A stretch of DNA of 56,912 bases from Granulicella sp. L60 (GTDB lineage Bacteria; Acidobacteriota; Terriglobia; Terriglobales; Acidobacteriaceae), in assembly GCF_009765825.1 (NCBI RefSeq), contig NZ_LMUR01000015.1, forward strand, positions 1-56,912, read 5' to 3'. Shown one piece after another: positions 26,747-35,585 of the stretch. Under the pieces are notes generated by a model. The model saw only the letters and a list, made by a program, of their open reading frames with translations, was not told the DNA's origin and made no database searches. The translations under genes were made by a program, and so were the position numbers. The stretch's first letter is position 1. Each line of letters starts with the position of its first letter.

Positions 26747-28264
26747 CTAAACAGACGCATCCTGTTCGACGGGAAGAAAGATCTTAAAGACCGTCCCGCC
26801 GTCGCTGTCGCCCTCATCCTTGCGAGAGCGCACCCGTATTCGTCCATGATGCTTCCCAACAATCTCGGAACATATCCAAAGTCCCAGCCCCGTCCCGGTC
26901 ATCCCCTTCGTCGTGAAAAACGGCTCGAAGATTCGCTTCCGTGTAGCCAGATCCATGCCATACCCATTGTCCGCTACGGTGATAGCGATGCCTCTGCGCT
27001 CTTGTCTCCAGTCATAACTGGATGAAGTTCGGATCACGATGCGTCCACCTTCAGCAACCGCATCGATGGCGTTGCCCACGAGGTTCGCCAGCACCTGACG
27101 GATTTCGCCATCGTGAGCGAACACATTGGGATCAGCCCGAAGTTCTTGCATAACCTCAATCCCGCGCAGACGAAGCCGCCCTTCCACAAGCGTCAGAACC
27201 GTACTGATAATCTCATTCACATCGATCTGCGACGGACGAGTGGAGGCACGATAAAAGCGAAGCGTCTGCACCGTGATATGTGCCACACGATCAAGCTCTC
27301 TCTGCGCCTGTTCGATATACGTGCGCGCCTCGGCAGGCAGATCGGTCCCCACCGCTAGATAGAGACAGTTAGTAATCGCCTCAAGCGGATTATTAATCTC
27401 ATGCGAGATGGACGCCGCAAGACGCCCTGCAACCGCAAGCTTCTCCGTCCGCCGCAACATCTCTTCACTCTTCTTCTGCAGCGAAAGGTCAGCGATAAAA
27501 GCCGCGAGCTGGCGCTGCCTCCCAGCCGCGTGTTCATTCAGGAACGCGATGCCGATGAGAACCTCCAGCGTCTCGCCATCGCGGGTCGTGCACACCGCCT
27601 CAAACGGCTCAGAAGGTATGGAGAGACTCGACATCGCAAGCGCCTGAGCCTCACCTAAAGCGGGACAGATCGAAGCCAGAGTAAACGAATCCGAGAGCGC
27701 ACCCGCGCCCTCATAGCCAAGCAGACGCTGAGCCGCTCGATTCGCATAGTTCACCCGCCCCGAGCCATCGCTGATGAGCAACCCCAGAGGCATCGCCTCA
27801 ACGAGCGAGTGAAACCGCGCCTCACTGGCCCGTAGAGCAAGCTCGGCAGCCAGCCGGTCACGCCGTGTCGAAGCCTCTTTAAGCTCTCGTTCGATCGCAG
27901 GAACAAGACGCGTCAGGTTTTGCTTCGAGACATAGTCGTGCGCCCCGGCACGCATGGAAGAGACCGCAGTCTCCTCCGAAACCGCGCCGGAGAGCATGAT
28001 AAAAGGTATGTCCAGACTGGAAGACTTCAGAAGCTGAAGCGCCTCCGGCCCGCTGAAATTCGGCAGATTATAGTCAGCCAGAATCACATCAGGAAGCGCC
28101 GAAGCCTCGAGTACGCCGAGCATCTCTGCAGACGTCTCGACGCGTACAACCTCCGGCAAAAATCCGCTACGGCGCAGATGTCGCTCGATCAGGAAAGCGT
28201 CGTCTGGGTTATCCTCCACCAGGACCACAGACAGCTTTGTCGATATCAGATCTTCGGCGGGCAT
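26747..28264 (-). CDS. REC-PAS-histidine kinase hybrid sensor
   Basis: 505 residues from the ATG at 28264; a TTG at 28282 would add six residues. Order of domains: receiver (about 10-130, phospho-acceptor Asp64 in LADYNLP), PAS (about 145-260), HisKA with His288 in SISHEINNPLEAI, and HATPase_c (N box LVGNAIDA, G boxes DNGYGMD and TGLGL). Having REC at the N terminus means it probably receives a phosphate or signal through the receiver and passes it on through its own kinase. No transmembrane segment is present, so it is cytoplasmic. Its start overlaps the end of the upstream CheY-like gene by 19 bases, so the two are translationally coupled and likely act together. Confidence 0.92.
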   Translation of the reverse strand: MPAEDLISTKLSVVLVEDNPDDAFLIERHLRRSGFLPEVVRVETSAEMLGVLEASALPDVILADYNLPNFSGPEALQLLKSSSLDIPFIMLSGAVSEETAVSSMRAGAHDYVSKQNLTRLVPAIERELKEASTRRDRLAAELALRASEARFHSLVEAMPLGLLISDGSGRVNYANRAAQRLLGYEGAGALSDSFTLASICPALGEAQALAMSSLSIPSEPFEAVCTTRDGETLEVLIGIAFLNEHAAGRQRQLAAFIADLSLQKKSEEMLRRTEKLAVAGRLAASISHEINNPLEAITNCLYLAVGTDLPAEARTYIEQAQRELDRVAHITVQTLRFYRASTRPSQIDVNEIISTVLTLVEGRLRLRGIEVMQELRADPNVFAHDGEIRQVLANLVGNAIDAVAEGGRIVIRTSSSYDWRQERRGIAITVADNGYGMDLATRKRIFEPFFTTKGMTGTGLGLWICSEIVGKHHGRIRVRSRKDEGDSDGGTVFKIFLPVEQDASV

Positions 28265-28671
28265 TCGTTGAGAACCAACCAATACATTCCGAGCTGACGC
28301 GTGGCCTCGGCAAAGTCATTGAAATTTACAGGCTTGCGAATGTAGCTATTGACGCCAAGCTGATAACTGCGCACAACATCGCGCTCCTCGTCGGACGAGG
28401 TCAAAACAACCACCGGAAGCATCCTCGTGCTATCGCTCTCGCGGATGCGGCGAAGAACCTCCAGGCCATCCACCTTAGGCAGTTTTAAATCGAGAAGAAT
28501 GACCTGAGGCTGCAGAGCTTCGTCGCCAAAGAGAAGATGGATAGCCTCTTCCCCATCTCGCGCCACTCGAATATCGTTCGCTATGTTCGATTTTTTGAGT
28601 GCACGGATCGTCAGAACCTCGTGGTCTGGATCGTCCTCAACAAGAAGAATCAATTTTCCGCTATCGGTCAT
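28246..28671 (-). CDS. CheY-like single-domain response regulator
   Basis: 141 residues made up of one receiver domain: acidic pair Asp13/Asp14, phospho-acceptor Asp61 in ILLDLKLP, Thr91 (VLTSS) and Lys113 (YIRKPV). The sequence is of the Rcp1 type found beside phytochrome-like or CHASE3 kinases. No output domain is present, so it works by protein contact. It starts five bases after the stop of the CHASE3 kinase and overlaps the next kinase, fixing a three-gene operon in the order kinase, regulator, hybrid kinase. It may shuttle phosphate between the two kinases. Confidence 0.94.
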   Translation of the reverse strand: MTDSGKLILLVEDDPDHEVLTIRALKKSNIANDIRVARDGEEAIHLLFGDEALQPQVILLDLKLPKVDGLEVLRRIRESDSTRMLPVVVLTSSDEERDVVRSYQLGVNSYIRKPVNFNDFAEATRQLGMYWLVLNECPPKI

Positions 28672-28676
28672 TCAAA

Positions 28677-30107
28677 TTATCCTAACGTAAACCAGAAAGT
28701 CGCGCCATGATTCACCACGCTGTCCGCCGTGATCTCTCCGTGATGCCGGTGGATAACACGAGCCACCGTGGCAAGGCCGATTCCAGAGCCTTTAAAGTCC
28801 TTGTCCCCATGCAGCCGATTGAACGCATTGAAGAGCTTTCCCGCATAAAACATATCGAAGCCCGCACCATAGTCACGAACAAACCAGGCCTCCTTCTCCT
28901 TATCCCAACCAAACTCCACGACAATATCCGGTTTCTTCGAACTAAACTTCACCGCATTGCCCATCAAGTTTTCCAACGCCACGCGCAGAAGTTTCGAGTC
29001 ACCATTAGCCTGCAACCCACGCTCCAGATGGAAGGTTATCTCGCGGCCAGGATTCTCCTCAGCCAGCCCCGCGGCCACGGACTCAGCCAGTTCACTCATA
29101 TCAAAAGTTTCGCGCGTTATTTCCGCCCGCGTAATCCGGGATAGTTGCAGCAAAGCATCAATCAGATGCCCCATGCGCTGCACCCCCGTGCGCACTCGAT
29201 GAATATAATCCCGCCCCTCATCGTCCACCACCGCGGCGTAGTCCTCTTCCAGCGCCAGACTAAACCCATCGATCGTCCGCAGCGGCGCGCGCAGATCGTG
29301 CGAAACCGAGTAGCTGAACGCCTCAAGCTCACGGTTGATGCTCTCCAGTTCAGCAGTCCGAAGCTTCACCCGTTGCTCCAGCGTCGAGTTCAGCACACGA
29401 ATCTCGTCCGAACGTTCCTCCGTCTCAGCCCGCGCCACCGCCAACCGTTCCGCATCCAGCTCCGACGCAATCCGCATCCGCCTCTCCCGCGCCAGAAACC
29501 GAAACATGAAGACGATCAGCATAAAATCCAGCGCGCTTGCAATCCCGATCGTATAGCGGGCCCGTGTGCTGTTGGCCCGCGCATCCTTCGTTCGAATATC
29601 AAGCAGCCGACGCTCCTCGGCCTCCATATCGTCCGCAATTCGGCGCAGATGATCCATCTCAGCCTTGCCTGTACCACTTAGAGCGAGAGCGCGAACAGTA
29701 TCGGTACTCCCGCTTCCACGCAGATCGATACTCTCCTTCAGACTCGCGAGCCTCTGACCTACAACGGCCCTCATCTCCGCGATGCGCACTCCCTGGTTCG
29801 GATTATCGGAGGTCAGCGATTGAAACCGATCCAGCTCCTGCGGCAGCTCGCGCAGCGCTACGTTGTACGGTTCAAGATACCTTTCATCGCGGGTAATGAG
29901 GTACCCACGATTCCCTGTCTCCGCATCCTTTGCGGATCCCATAATCCGCTCAACCTGGTTGATCACCTGCCACGTATGCTCGACCCAGTGCTCACTCAAT
30001 AGAAGAGAGCTGACAGCACCAAATGCAAACCACGCATTCAGCGCCACGATAATGGTTGCTGCTAACAGCAGGGACGGAACAACAAGACGGCTCGCATTCG
30101 GCTTCAT
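28677..30107 (-). CDS. CHASE3-domain sensor histidine kinase
   Basis: 476 residues. Transmembrane helix 1 (about 8-34), a periplasmic CHASE3 domain (about 38-175, with the typical DAETGNRGYLIT motif), transmembrane helix 2 (about 185-204), a coiled-coil linker (210-260), HisKA with His270 in SYSVSHDLRAPLRTIDGF, and HATPase_c (NLMGNAVKFS, GAGFDM, GSGIGLA). The ligand of CHASE3 is not known. The H-box type is that of bacteriophytochrome-like kinases that partner with Rcp1 regulators, and such a regulator follows five bases downstream. Confidence 0.94.
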   Translation of the reverse strand: MKPNASRLVVPSLLLAATIIVALNAWFAFGAVSSLLLSEHWVEHTWQVINQVERIMGSAKDAETGNRGYLITRDERYLEPYNVALRELPQELDRFQSLTSDNPNQGVRIAEMRAVVGQRLASLKESIDLRGSGSTDTVRALALSGTGKAEMDHLRRIADDMEAEERRLLDIRTKDARANSTRARYTIGIASALDFMLIVFMFRFLARERRMRIASELDAERLAVARAETEERSDEIRVLNSTLEQRVKLRTAELESINRELEAFSYSVSHDLRAPLRTIDGFSLALEEDYAAVVDDEGRDYIHRVRTGVQRMGHLIDALLQLSRITRAEITRETFDMSELAESVAAGLAEENPGREITFHLERGLQANGDSKLLRVALENLMGNAVKFSSKKPDIVVEFGWDKEKEAWFVRDYGAGFDMFYAGKLFNAFNRLHGDKDFKGSGIGLATVARVIHRHHGEITADSVVNHGATFWFTLG

Positions 30108-30199
30108 GACGGACTTCTATTCTACGTTGTATCCACCGCATCACCGCCACCGAAGATCATCAGCAACCCTGGAAGCTCTCAGCCATCCATAATGCCGAT

Positions 30200-31315
30200 C
30201 TACAGAATCTTCACCACGACCAGCGTAAGATCATCCATCTGCGCCTTCGTTCCTGCAAACGCAGCGACAGCCTCAGCGATGCGCGCGACCAGTGCAGCCG
30301 CACTCTCCGTCTCATTGCCGAGAATAATCTCCTGCAACCTCTCCATCGAAAACTCGTCGCCGCTCTCATTCTCCTGCTCCGTCACCCCGTCCGTGAAGAG
30401 CGTCAGAATGTCACCCTCCTCAAGCGTGATCACCGTATTGGAGAACTGCGCGTCTGGAAGAATTCCCACAATCGGACCCGCCTCCTCCAACAGCAACGTC
30501 TCACCTGTCTTCGTTCGCACCAGCAGCGGCGGATTATGCCCTCCACTGGCATACTCCAACGTCCGGCGTATCGGATCGAAGCGCGCATAAAACATCGTCA
30601 CAAACGTAGCCGGACGCATAATCTGTTTCATGATCTCGTCCAGATCCTTGATAATCGCCGCCGGCCCACTCAACTCCCGCGCTCTCAGCCGCAGCGCCAC
30701 CGCAAGCGAAGGCATCAGCAGAGACGCCGCCGCACCCTTGCCTGAAACATCCGCGATCACAACATCGACATCATGCTCCGATATCTCAAAAAAATCGTAG
30801 TAGTCCCCACCCAGCAGCCGTGCCGTCTCCATGGTCGCAGCTATATCAAGCCCTGGCACCACTGGCGGCTTCGGCAGCACCTGCCGCTGGACCTGCGACG
30901 CCAGCACCAGATCACTCTCGTACTCGTCACGCTGTCTCCGCACCTCCACCGCCAGTCGAGAGCGTTGCTTTGCAATCAGCGTAACCAGAAACCCCACGAT
31001 CAGATAACCCGCCAGGCTAACCACGGCGCGAATGACCTTCTCCTGCGTCGGCTCCGCTGACGGTCCAAAGATCTCCTGCAGAATCGTACAAAATATCGCC
31101 AGTCCAACCGTCAGAGGAAAAAGATTAACGAACGCACTCAATGCGATCGGCAGCACATAAAGATAGCCAAGAGAAATATCCGAGATGACGATCCAGTCCG
31201 TGTAGGCAACCGCCGCGATAGCCAGAACGACGACGACGTTCAACAAGCCGGAAGCCATACCCTCTTCCGCCTCAACCTGCCTCTTGCTCTCTTCGCCGTT
31301 TCTGTTACGCGTCAT
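30200..31315 (-). CDS. Membrane SpoIIE/RsbU-type PP2C phosphatase
   Basis: 371 residues. About four to five hydrophobic segments make up the N-terminal 130 residues, then a short coiled coil leads into a SpoIIE-type PP2C domain (about 150-370) with the metal motifs GGDYYDFFEI and VIADVSGKG, plus ASGGHNPP, GILPDA and LTLFTDGVTE. RsbU-like phosphatases dephosphorylate an anti-anti-sigma factor and release a sigma factor in stress responses. No STAS or RsbW-type partner is visible in the window. It lies 92 bases upstream of the CHASE3 kinase on the same strand and could be the output or input of the same signalling set. Confidence 0.9.
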   Translation of the reverse strand: MTRNRNGEESKRQVEAEEGMASGLLNVVVVLAIAAVAYTDWIVISDISLGYLYVLPIALSAFVNLFPLTVGLAIFCTILQEIFGPSAEPTQEKVIRAVVSLAGYLIVGFLVTLIAKQRSRLAVEVRRQRDEYESDLVLASQVQRQVLPKPPVVPGLDIAATMETARLLGGDYYDFFEISEHDVDVVIADVSGKGAAASLLMPSLAVALRLRARELSGPAAIIKDLDEIMKQIMRPATFVTMFYARFDPIRRTLEYASGGHNPPLLVRTKTGETLLLEEAGPIVGILPDAQFSNTVITLEEGDILTLFTDGVTEQENESGDEFSMERLQEIILGNETESAAALVARIAEAVAAFAGTKAQMDDLTLVVVKIL

Positions 31316-31402
31316 ATCGTCATCCGCTCACACCCTTCCCAAGCATCAACACGCCAACGCCCGTAATGTATCCACCATCGTTACAAATCGAAATCGCGAG
31401 GA

Positions 31403-32332
31403 CTACTTCACAGGACTCTCAGCCGTAAATCCGGAGCAGCACGGCTTCGCGACCGGTTGAAACTCCATAATCTCCGCCCGCGTCGCATCCGGGTCGTAGA
31501 GGTTCTCCTGCCACTTCCCATCCCTGCCAAGCTGCGGTCCACTCCGCTTCGGGCTCAGCCGATCCTCCGCCGTCAGTGTCGTCACCGTCTTCTCCATATT
31601 CACCACCCCCAGCGAGAAGTGGTTCAACACCCCAAGATGATCCTGATTCAGGCTCTCCACCGTCGTCCCCGAACCATCCCCCACCAGCATGTACTCGATC
31701 CAGTCATGTCCGTCCGGCACCTGCTGCGACACCCAGTCCACATGATCGTCCTTCATCGCCCCATACCAGTAAGGCCGAAACCCAAGCACATCCTTATAGA
31801 AACGATCCTCCGCCGCCTTGCTGTGCACAGCGTACCCAACGTGGATGATCCGCGTAGAGATCGGCTTCGCATCCGCCGGAAGCTTCGGAAGACGTCCCAC
31901 CTGGAAGAACTCAACCTCGTTCCCCTCCGGATCCTTCGTCTCAAACCAATGGCTTCCATCGCTTCCCGTCTGCACCTCGCCCGCGCTGCTCACACCATGG
32001 GCGACAAGATACCCACGCAAACCCGCCGCATCCACCGTGCTGTACGACACCCGCGCCATGCGGCTAATCCCATGCTCCGCAGGCAAAGGCAGCACCTCCA
32101 CAAACTGCGTCGGACTGAAGTAGTAACGAACCCCATGCGCATCCTGAGGGTCAACGCCCTTGCTCGCCCCCAGAATCACGCTGTAGAAGTGATCACTCGC
32201 CGCAGCATCGCTCACATACACCGACATGTGCGAAACCCCCGTAATCGCCGGACGCGTCCCTTGCCCCCACGCACACGCCACACCCAAAGTCACGCACCAC
32301 GCCACTCCCAGAACCCGTCTGCCAAGCATCAT
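31403..32332 (-). CDS. Exported VOC (glyoxalase/dioxygenase-fold) protein
   Basis: 309 residues from the ATG at 32332, eight bases after GGGAG; the longer frame would need a TTG at 32374. A signal peptide (about 1-24, ending ACAWGQ) is followed by two VOC modules (about 30-140 and 150-290), the first beginning GVSHMSVYVSDAAASDHFYS and the second IIHVGYAVHSKAAEDRFY. VOC proteins bind a metal and carry out isomerase, lyase, dioxygenase or binding functions. His and Glu ligands are plausible in both halves, but the substrate is not evident. Export is common for acidobacterial VOC proteins but not for well-studied glyoxalases. Confidence 0.8.
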   Translation of the reverse strand: MMLGRRVLGVAWCVTLGVACAWGQGTRPAITGVSHMSVYVSDAAASDHFYSVILGASKGVDPQDAHGVRYYFSPTQFVEVLPLPAEHGISRMARVSYSTVDAAGLRGYLVAHGVSSAGEVQTGSDGSHWFETKDPEGNEVEFFQVGRLPKLPADAKPISTRIIHVGYAVHSKAAEDRFYKDVLGFRPYWYGAMKDDHVDWVSQQVPDGHDWIEYMLVGDGSGTTVESLNQDHLGVLNHFSLGVVNMEKTVTTLTAEDRLSPKRSGPQLGRDGKWQENLYDPDATRAEIMEFQPVAKPCCSGFTAESPVK

Positions 32333-32522
32333 TCGTCTCACTCCCAAAAAGTATCTTTTGCCACCGAACCACAATTAGCCATCGCAGTCATCCGCGATGA
32401 CGCCATAACTCACGAGACCATTCTCCCTTACTTCCTTGGAAGCAACATCTTACCCCAGACCGAAACGCCGTATCATAACCGAAGCACCCGTTCGCTCCCG
32501 AACGGCAAAGAAAGAGGTAGGC

Positions 32523-33773
32523 GTGAAGATTGGAATCAGGGCTCGACTCAGCACCATGATGTTCCTCGAATACCTCATCTGGGGCTCATGGTACGTCACC
32601 GTAGGCACATGGCTCTCGCAGACCCAGCACTTTTCCGGCCAGCAGGTGGGCCTCGCAGCCGGAGCCACCGCCATCGGAGCCATCATCTCGCCCTTCTTCG
32701 TCGGCCTGGTCGCGGACAAGCTCTTCGCCACGCAAAAAGTTCTCGCTGTCCTCCACGGCGTCGGAGCCATCCTTCTCTTCGCCACCTCCCGCCAGACGGT
32801 CTTCCTTCCCTTCTACGCCCTCGTCCTGCTCTATTGTTTCTGCTTCATGCCCACCCTCGCGCTCACCAACTCCCTCGCCTTCCGCCAGATGCAGGACCCC
32901 AAGACCGAGTTCGGCCCCATCCGCGTCCTCGGCACCGGCGGATGGATCGTAGCCGGACTCCTCATCGGCTACCTCAAGCTCGAAGCCACAGCCTTCCCCA
33001 TGCGTCTCGCCGCAGCCGCATCGCTCGTCATGGCGTTCTACTGCCTCACCCTCCCCGACACCCCTCCCCTCGCAGCGGATACCCGCATCAGCACCGCCTC
33101 CATCTTCCCCAAAGAAGCCCTCCAGCTCCTCCGCGAACGCTCCATGGCCGTCTTCGCCATCGCGTCCTTCCTCATCTGCATCCCGCTGCAGTTCTACTAC
33201 GCCTTCACCAACCTCTTTCTCAACCAGACCGGCGTTCAAAACGCAGCCGGCAAGATGACCGGCGGACAGATGTCCGAACTCTTCGGCATGCTCCTCATCC
33301 CCTGGTTCTTCCGCCGCCTCGGAGTCAAGTACATGCTCGTCGCCGGCATGCTCGCCTGGGCCATCCGCTACCTGCTCTTTGCCTACGGAGATCCCGGCGC
33401 CAGAATGTGGATGCTCTGGGGCGGCATCCTCCTCCACGGCATCTGCTACGACTTCTTCTTCGTCACCGGCCAGATCTACATCGACCGCAAAGCCCCGCCC
33501 GCCCTGCGCGCCGCCGCACAAGGCCTCATCACCTTCATCACCTACGGCGTCGGCATGTTCGTCGGCTCCTGGCTATCCGGAGCCGTCGTCGAGCACTACG
33601 CCATCACCACCCCAACCGGCCCCGGCTACGACTGGCACTCCATCTGGATCTTCGGCGCATGTGCCTCTGCCTTGGTCCTCGTCTTCTTCCTCCTCACCTT
33701 CAAAGAGAAAGAGACCGCCACCTCCCTCCGCACATCCGAAGCCGCCACCATGATCACCGAGGCCCCTCTCTAA
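32523..33773 (+). CDS. MFS permease, nucleoside:H+ symporter-like
   Basis: 416 residues from a GTG at 32523 preceded by GAGG; the frame is open back to a TTG at 32436. Twelve hydrophobic segments cover the full length. The N terminus (STMMFLEYLIWGSWYVTVGT) and GPIRVLGTGGWIVAGLLIG match the nucleoside:H+ symporter family that includes NupG and XapB. It probably imports nucleosides or a related compound. The gene is divergent from the VOC gene and is followed by a strong terminator, so it is likely transcribed alone. Confidence 0.85.
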   Translation: MKIGIRARLSTMMFLEYLIWGSWYVTVGTWLSQTQHFSGQQVGLAAGATAIGAIISPFFVGLVADKLFATQKVLAVLHGVGAILLFATSRQTVFLPFYALVLLYCFCFMPTLALTNSLAFRQMQDPKTEFGPIRVLGTGGWIVAGLLIGYLKLEATAFPMRLAAAASLVMAFYCLTLPDTPPLAADTRISTASIFPKEALQLLRERSMAVFAIASFLICIPLQFYYAFTNLFLNQTGVQNAAGKMTGGQMSELFGMLLIPWFFRRLGVKYMLVAGMLAWAIRYLLFAYGDPGARMWMLWGGILLHGICYDFFFVTGQIYIDRKAPPALRAAAQGLITFITYGVGMFVGSWLSGAVVEHYAITTPTGPGYDWHSIWIFGACASALVLVFFLLTFKEKETATSLRTSEAATMITEAPL

Positions 33774-33813
33774 AAGGAACGTCACCTCTACATCAAATGA
33801 GAGATCTAATAAA

Positions 33814-33846
33814 GGCACGTCCAGGGAATGCGGACGTGCCTTTTTC
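33814..33846 (+). terminator. Terminator after the MFS permease gene
   Basis: GGCACGTCC (33814-33822) pairs exactly with GGACGTGCC (33832-33840) and is followed directly by TTTTTTC. A textbook intrinsic terminator 40 bases after the stop codon. Confidence 0.9.
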
Positions 33847-34145
33847 TAAAATCACATCTCGTCCTGAGATCAAACTAGGATCAAACTAGGATCAATAAAT
33901 AAAACCTGAAAAACTGGCGTACTTTCAGAAGCGAAGATAGCGACCGCGAACACACCACATCCACCACACATCCCACCGTAAACTCACCACCGAACTACCA
34001 CGCCGAACACCCAAAAATCGCCAAACCCCCCTGTAAAACAGCACCCCTGCCACAATCAAATAAAGCCACACCCACGAACAAGAACATGACTCCCACGCCC
34101 GCCGAAAATCATCTACTATTCCAGCGAAGATCAAAGGAGAAAATC
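33847..34145. other. C/A-rich spacer, non-coding
   Basis: About 300 bases. It begins with a short direct repeat (GATCAAACTAG twice at about 33869-33890). From 33930 to 34080 it is rich in C and A and poor in T, with repeated CACCAC, CCACAC and ACCACG words. A similar but shorter CACCAC-rich stretch occurs at 46390-46450, so this may be a dispersed acidobacterial intergenic type. The last 15 bases hold the AAGGAG ribosome site of the next gene. Confidence 0.4.
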
Positions 34146-35018
34146 ATGTTCGCAGTCATGGGAATCACAGGACAGGTCGGAGGAGCCATCGCCAACAGCC
34201 TCCTCCAGCAGAAGAAGCAGGTACGCGCAATCGTTCGCAATCCCGAAAAGGCCAGCCAATGGCGCGAACGCGGCGCAGAGATCGCCATCGCGGACTACGA
34301 CGACGCCGATGCCCTCCAGAAAGCCTTCACCGGAGCAGAGGGAGTCTTCGCCATGATCCCTCCCAACTTCGCCCCCACGCCCGGCTTCGTCGAACAGCGC
34401 AGAACCATCACAGCCCTGCACAAAGCCCTCTCCGCCGCCCGCCCTGGCAAAGTAGCCTACCTCTCCTCCATCGGCTCCGAGCAGACCAGCGGCCTTGGAC
34501 TCATCACCAGCACACACCTCCTCGAAGAGCAGCTCGCCACCCTGCCCATCCCCTCCGCCTTCCTGCGTGCAGGCTGGTTCATGGAAAACACCGCGTGGGA
34601 CATACCAACCGCGCGCGACCAGGGAAAGTTCTTCTCCTACCTGCATCCCCTCGACCGTAAATTCCCCATGGTCGCTACAGCCGACATCGGCCAAGCCGGA
34701 GCCAACGTCCTGCTACAACAGTGGAGCGGCAACCGCTACATCGAGGTCGCAGGCCCGCAGCAGTACTCCCCCCTCGACATCGCAAGAGAGCTCGGTGCCG
34801 TTGTCAAACGCAACGTTGAAACCGTCCTCGTCCCCCGCACCACCTGGGTTCAAACCTTCGTCGAACAGGGCACACCCGAAGACCGCACCGCTCCCCGAGT
34901 CGAGATGGTCGACGGCTTCAACTCCGGATGGATCCACTTCAACGTCCCCGGCACAGAACACTACACCGGCACAACGGAACTCAAGACAGTTCTCGAATCT
35001 CTCGCCAACAATCGCTGA
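34146..35018 (+). CDS. NmrA/QOR2-like NAD(P)-binding protein
   Basis: 290 residues from the ATG at 34146, six bases after AAGGAG; an upstream in-frame ATG at 34086 is in the non-coding C/A-rich stretch. An atypical short-chain dehydrogenase Rossmann fold starts at once (MGITGQVGGAIANSLLQ), with an Arg in AIVRNPEKA suited to NADP(H). The substrate domain includes LRAGWFMEN and YIEVAGPQQYSP. Family members act as quinone oxidoreductases or redox-sensing regulators, and the sequence does not decide which. Confidence 0.85.
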   Translation: MFAVMGITGQVGGAIANSLLQQKKQVRAIVRNPEKASQWRERGAEIAIADYDDADALQKAFTGAEGVFAMIPPNFAPTPGFVEQRRTITALHKALSAARPGKVAYLSSIGSEQTSGLGLITSTHLLEEQLATLPIPSAFLRAGWFMENTAWDIPTARDQGKFFSYLHPLDRKFPMVATADIGQAGANVLLQQWSGNRYIEVAGPQQYSPLDIARELGAVVKRNVETVLVPRTTWVQTFVEQGTPEDRTAPRVEMVDGFNSGWIHFNVPGTEHYTGTTELKTVLESLANNR

Positions 35019-35038
35019 ACGCAAAGCCCATCCAAGCC

Positions 35039-35092
35039 GCCGTCTTCTCAAAAAAAAATCGTTTGAATCTATTAGGCGTAAGAGAAGACGGC
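35039..35092. repeat. 11-bp inverted repeat between convergent genes
   Basis: GCCGTCTTCTC (35039-35049) pairs exactly with GAGAAGACGGC (35082-35092). The 32-base loop includes a run of nine A residues. It lies between the convergent NmrA-like and VanZ-like genes and may help end transcription of either. Confidence 0.5.
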
Positions 35093-35129
35093 CCACCGGC
35101 CAGGTCCACCTCAATGAATCAAGCAGCCG

Positions 35130-35498
35130 TCAGTTCAACTGCCTCTGAAGCACCAGCCGCTCCATGGCCACAGCAATCAGTACTCCGCACAGGATGCCCA
35201 CGCTATCCGTCAGCACATCGCTCTGTTCAAACCCGATCTGAAACGCCAGATGCTGCGCCAGTTCAATCGAAAATCCGAAGACCAACGCGAAGATCAGCAG
35301 TAGCAGACGATTCCGCAGTGAAGACGTGATGTTCATCAACAGGAATCCCGTAACGAAGAACACCAACCCGTGCCCCAGGAAATGAAACCTTCCGCGCGTA
35401 TGGAGCTCCTCCTTGTATGCAACAGGAAGAAACGACAGGAACACAACCAACGCGATCCAGAGACACGTCAGAATACTTATGGCCGATGGATGTTTCAT
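35130..35498 (-). CDS. VanZ-like small membrane protein
   Basis: About 122 residues from the ATG at 35498; the frame is open back to a TTG at 35528. Four transmembrane segments fit the VanZ fold, with the family-like pattern KEELHTRGRFHFLGHGLVFF, SIELAQHLAF and DVLTDSVGILCGVLIA. VanZ of glycopeptide-resistance clusters gives low-level teicoplanin resistance, but isolated VanZ-like proteins are widespread and of unknown function. No van genes are nearby. It is a single gene converging with the NmrA-like gene. Confidence 0.75.
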   Translation of the reverse strand: MKHPSAISILTCLWIALVVFLSFLPVAYKEELHTRGRFHFLGHGLVFFVTGFLLMNITSSLRNRLLLLIFALVFGFSIELAQHLAFQIGFEQSDVLTDSVGILCGVLIAVAMERLVLQRQLN

Positions 35499-35585
35499 AT
35501 CTTCAGGTTGGAGTCCCACGTCCTGCAAATCCGCCTATGCGGCGAGATACTCAAACTATACTTCATTACCTTTCAGCAGCCGCCT

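Noticed and set aside
31457..33889. 810-codon plus-strand ORF spanning the VOC and MFS genes
   Set aside because: The product is Arg/His/Pro-rich without domains, antisense to the VOC gene and out of frame with the MFS gene, both of which have clear families.
33925..34134. 69-codon minus-strand ORF in the C/A-rich spacer
   Set aside because: Trp/Arg/Val-rich product fits translation of low-complexity repeat sequence; no ribosome site, and the strand bias explains the open frame.
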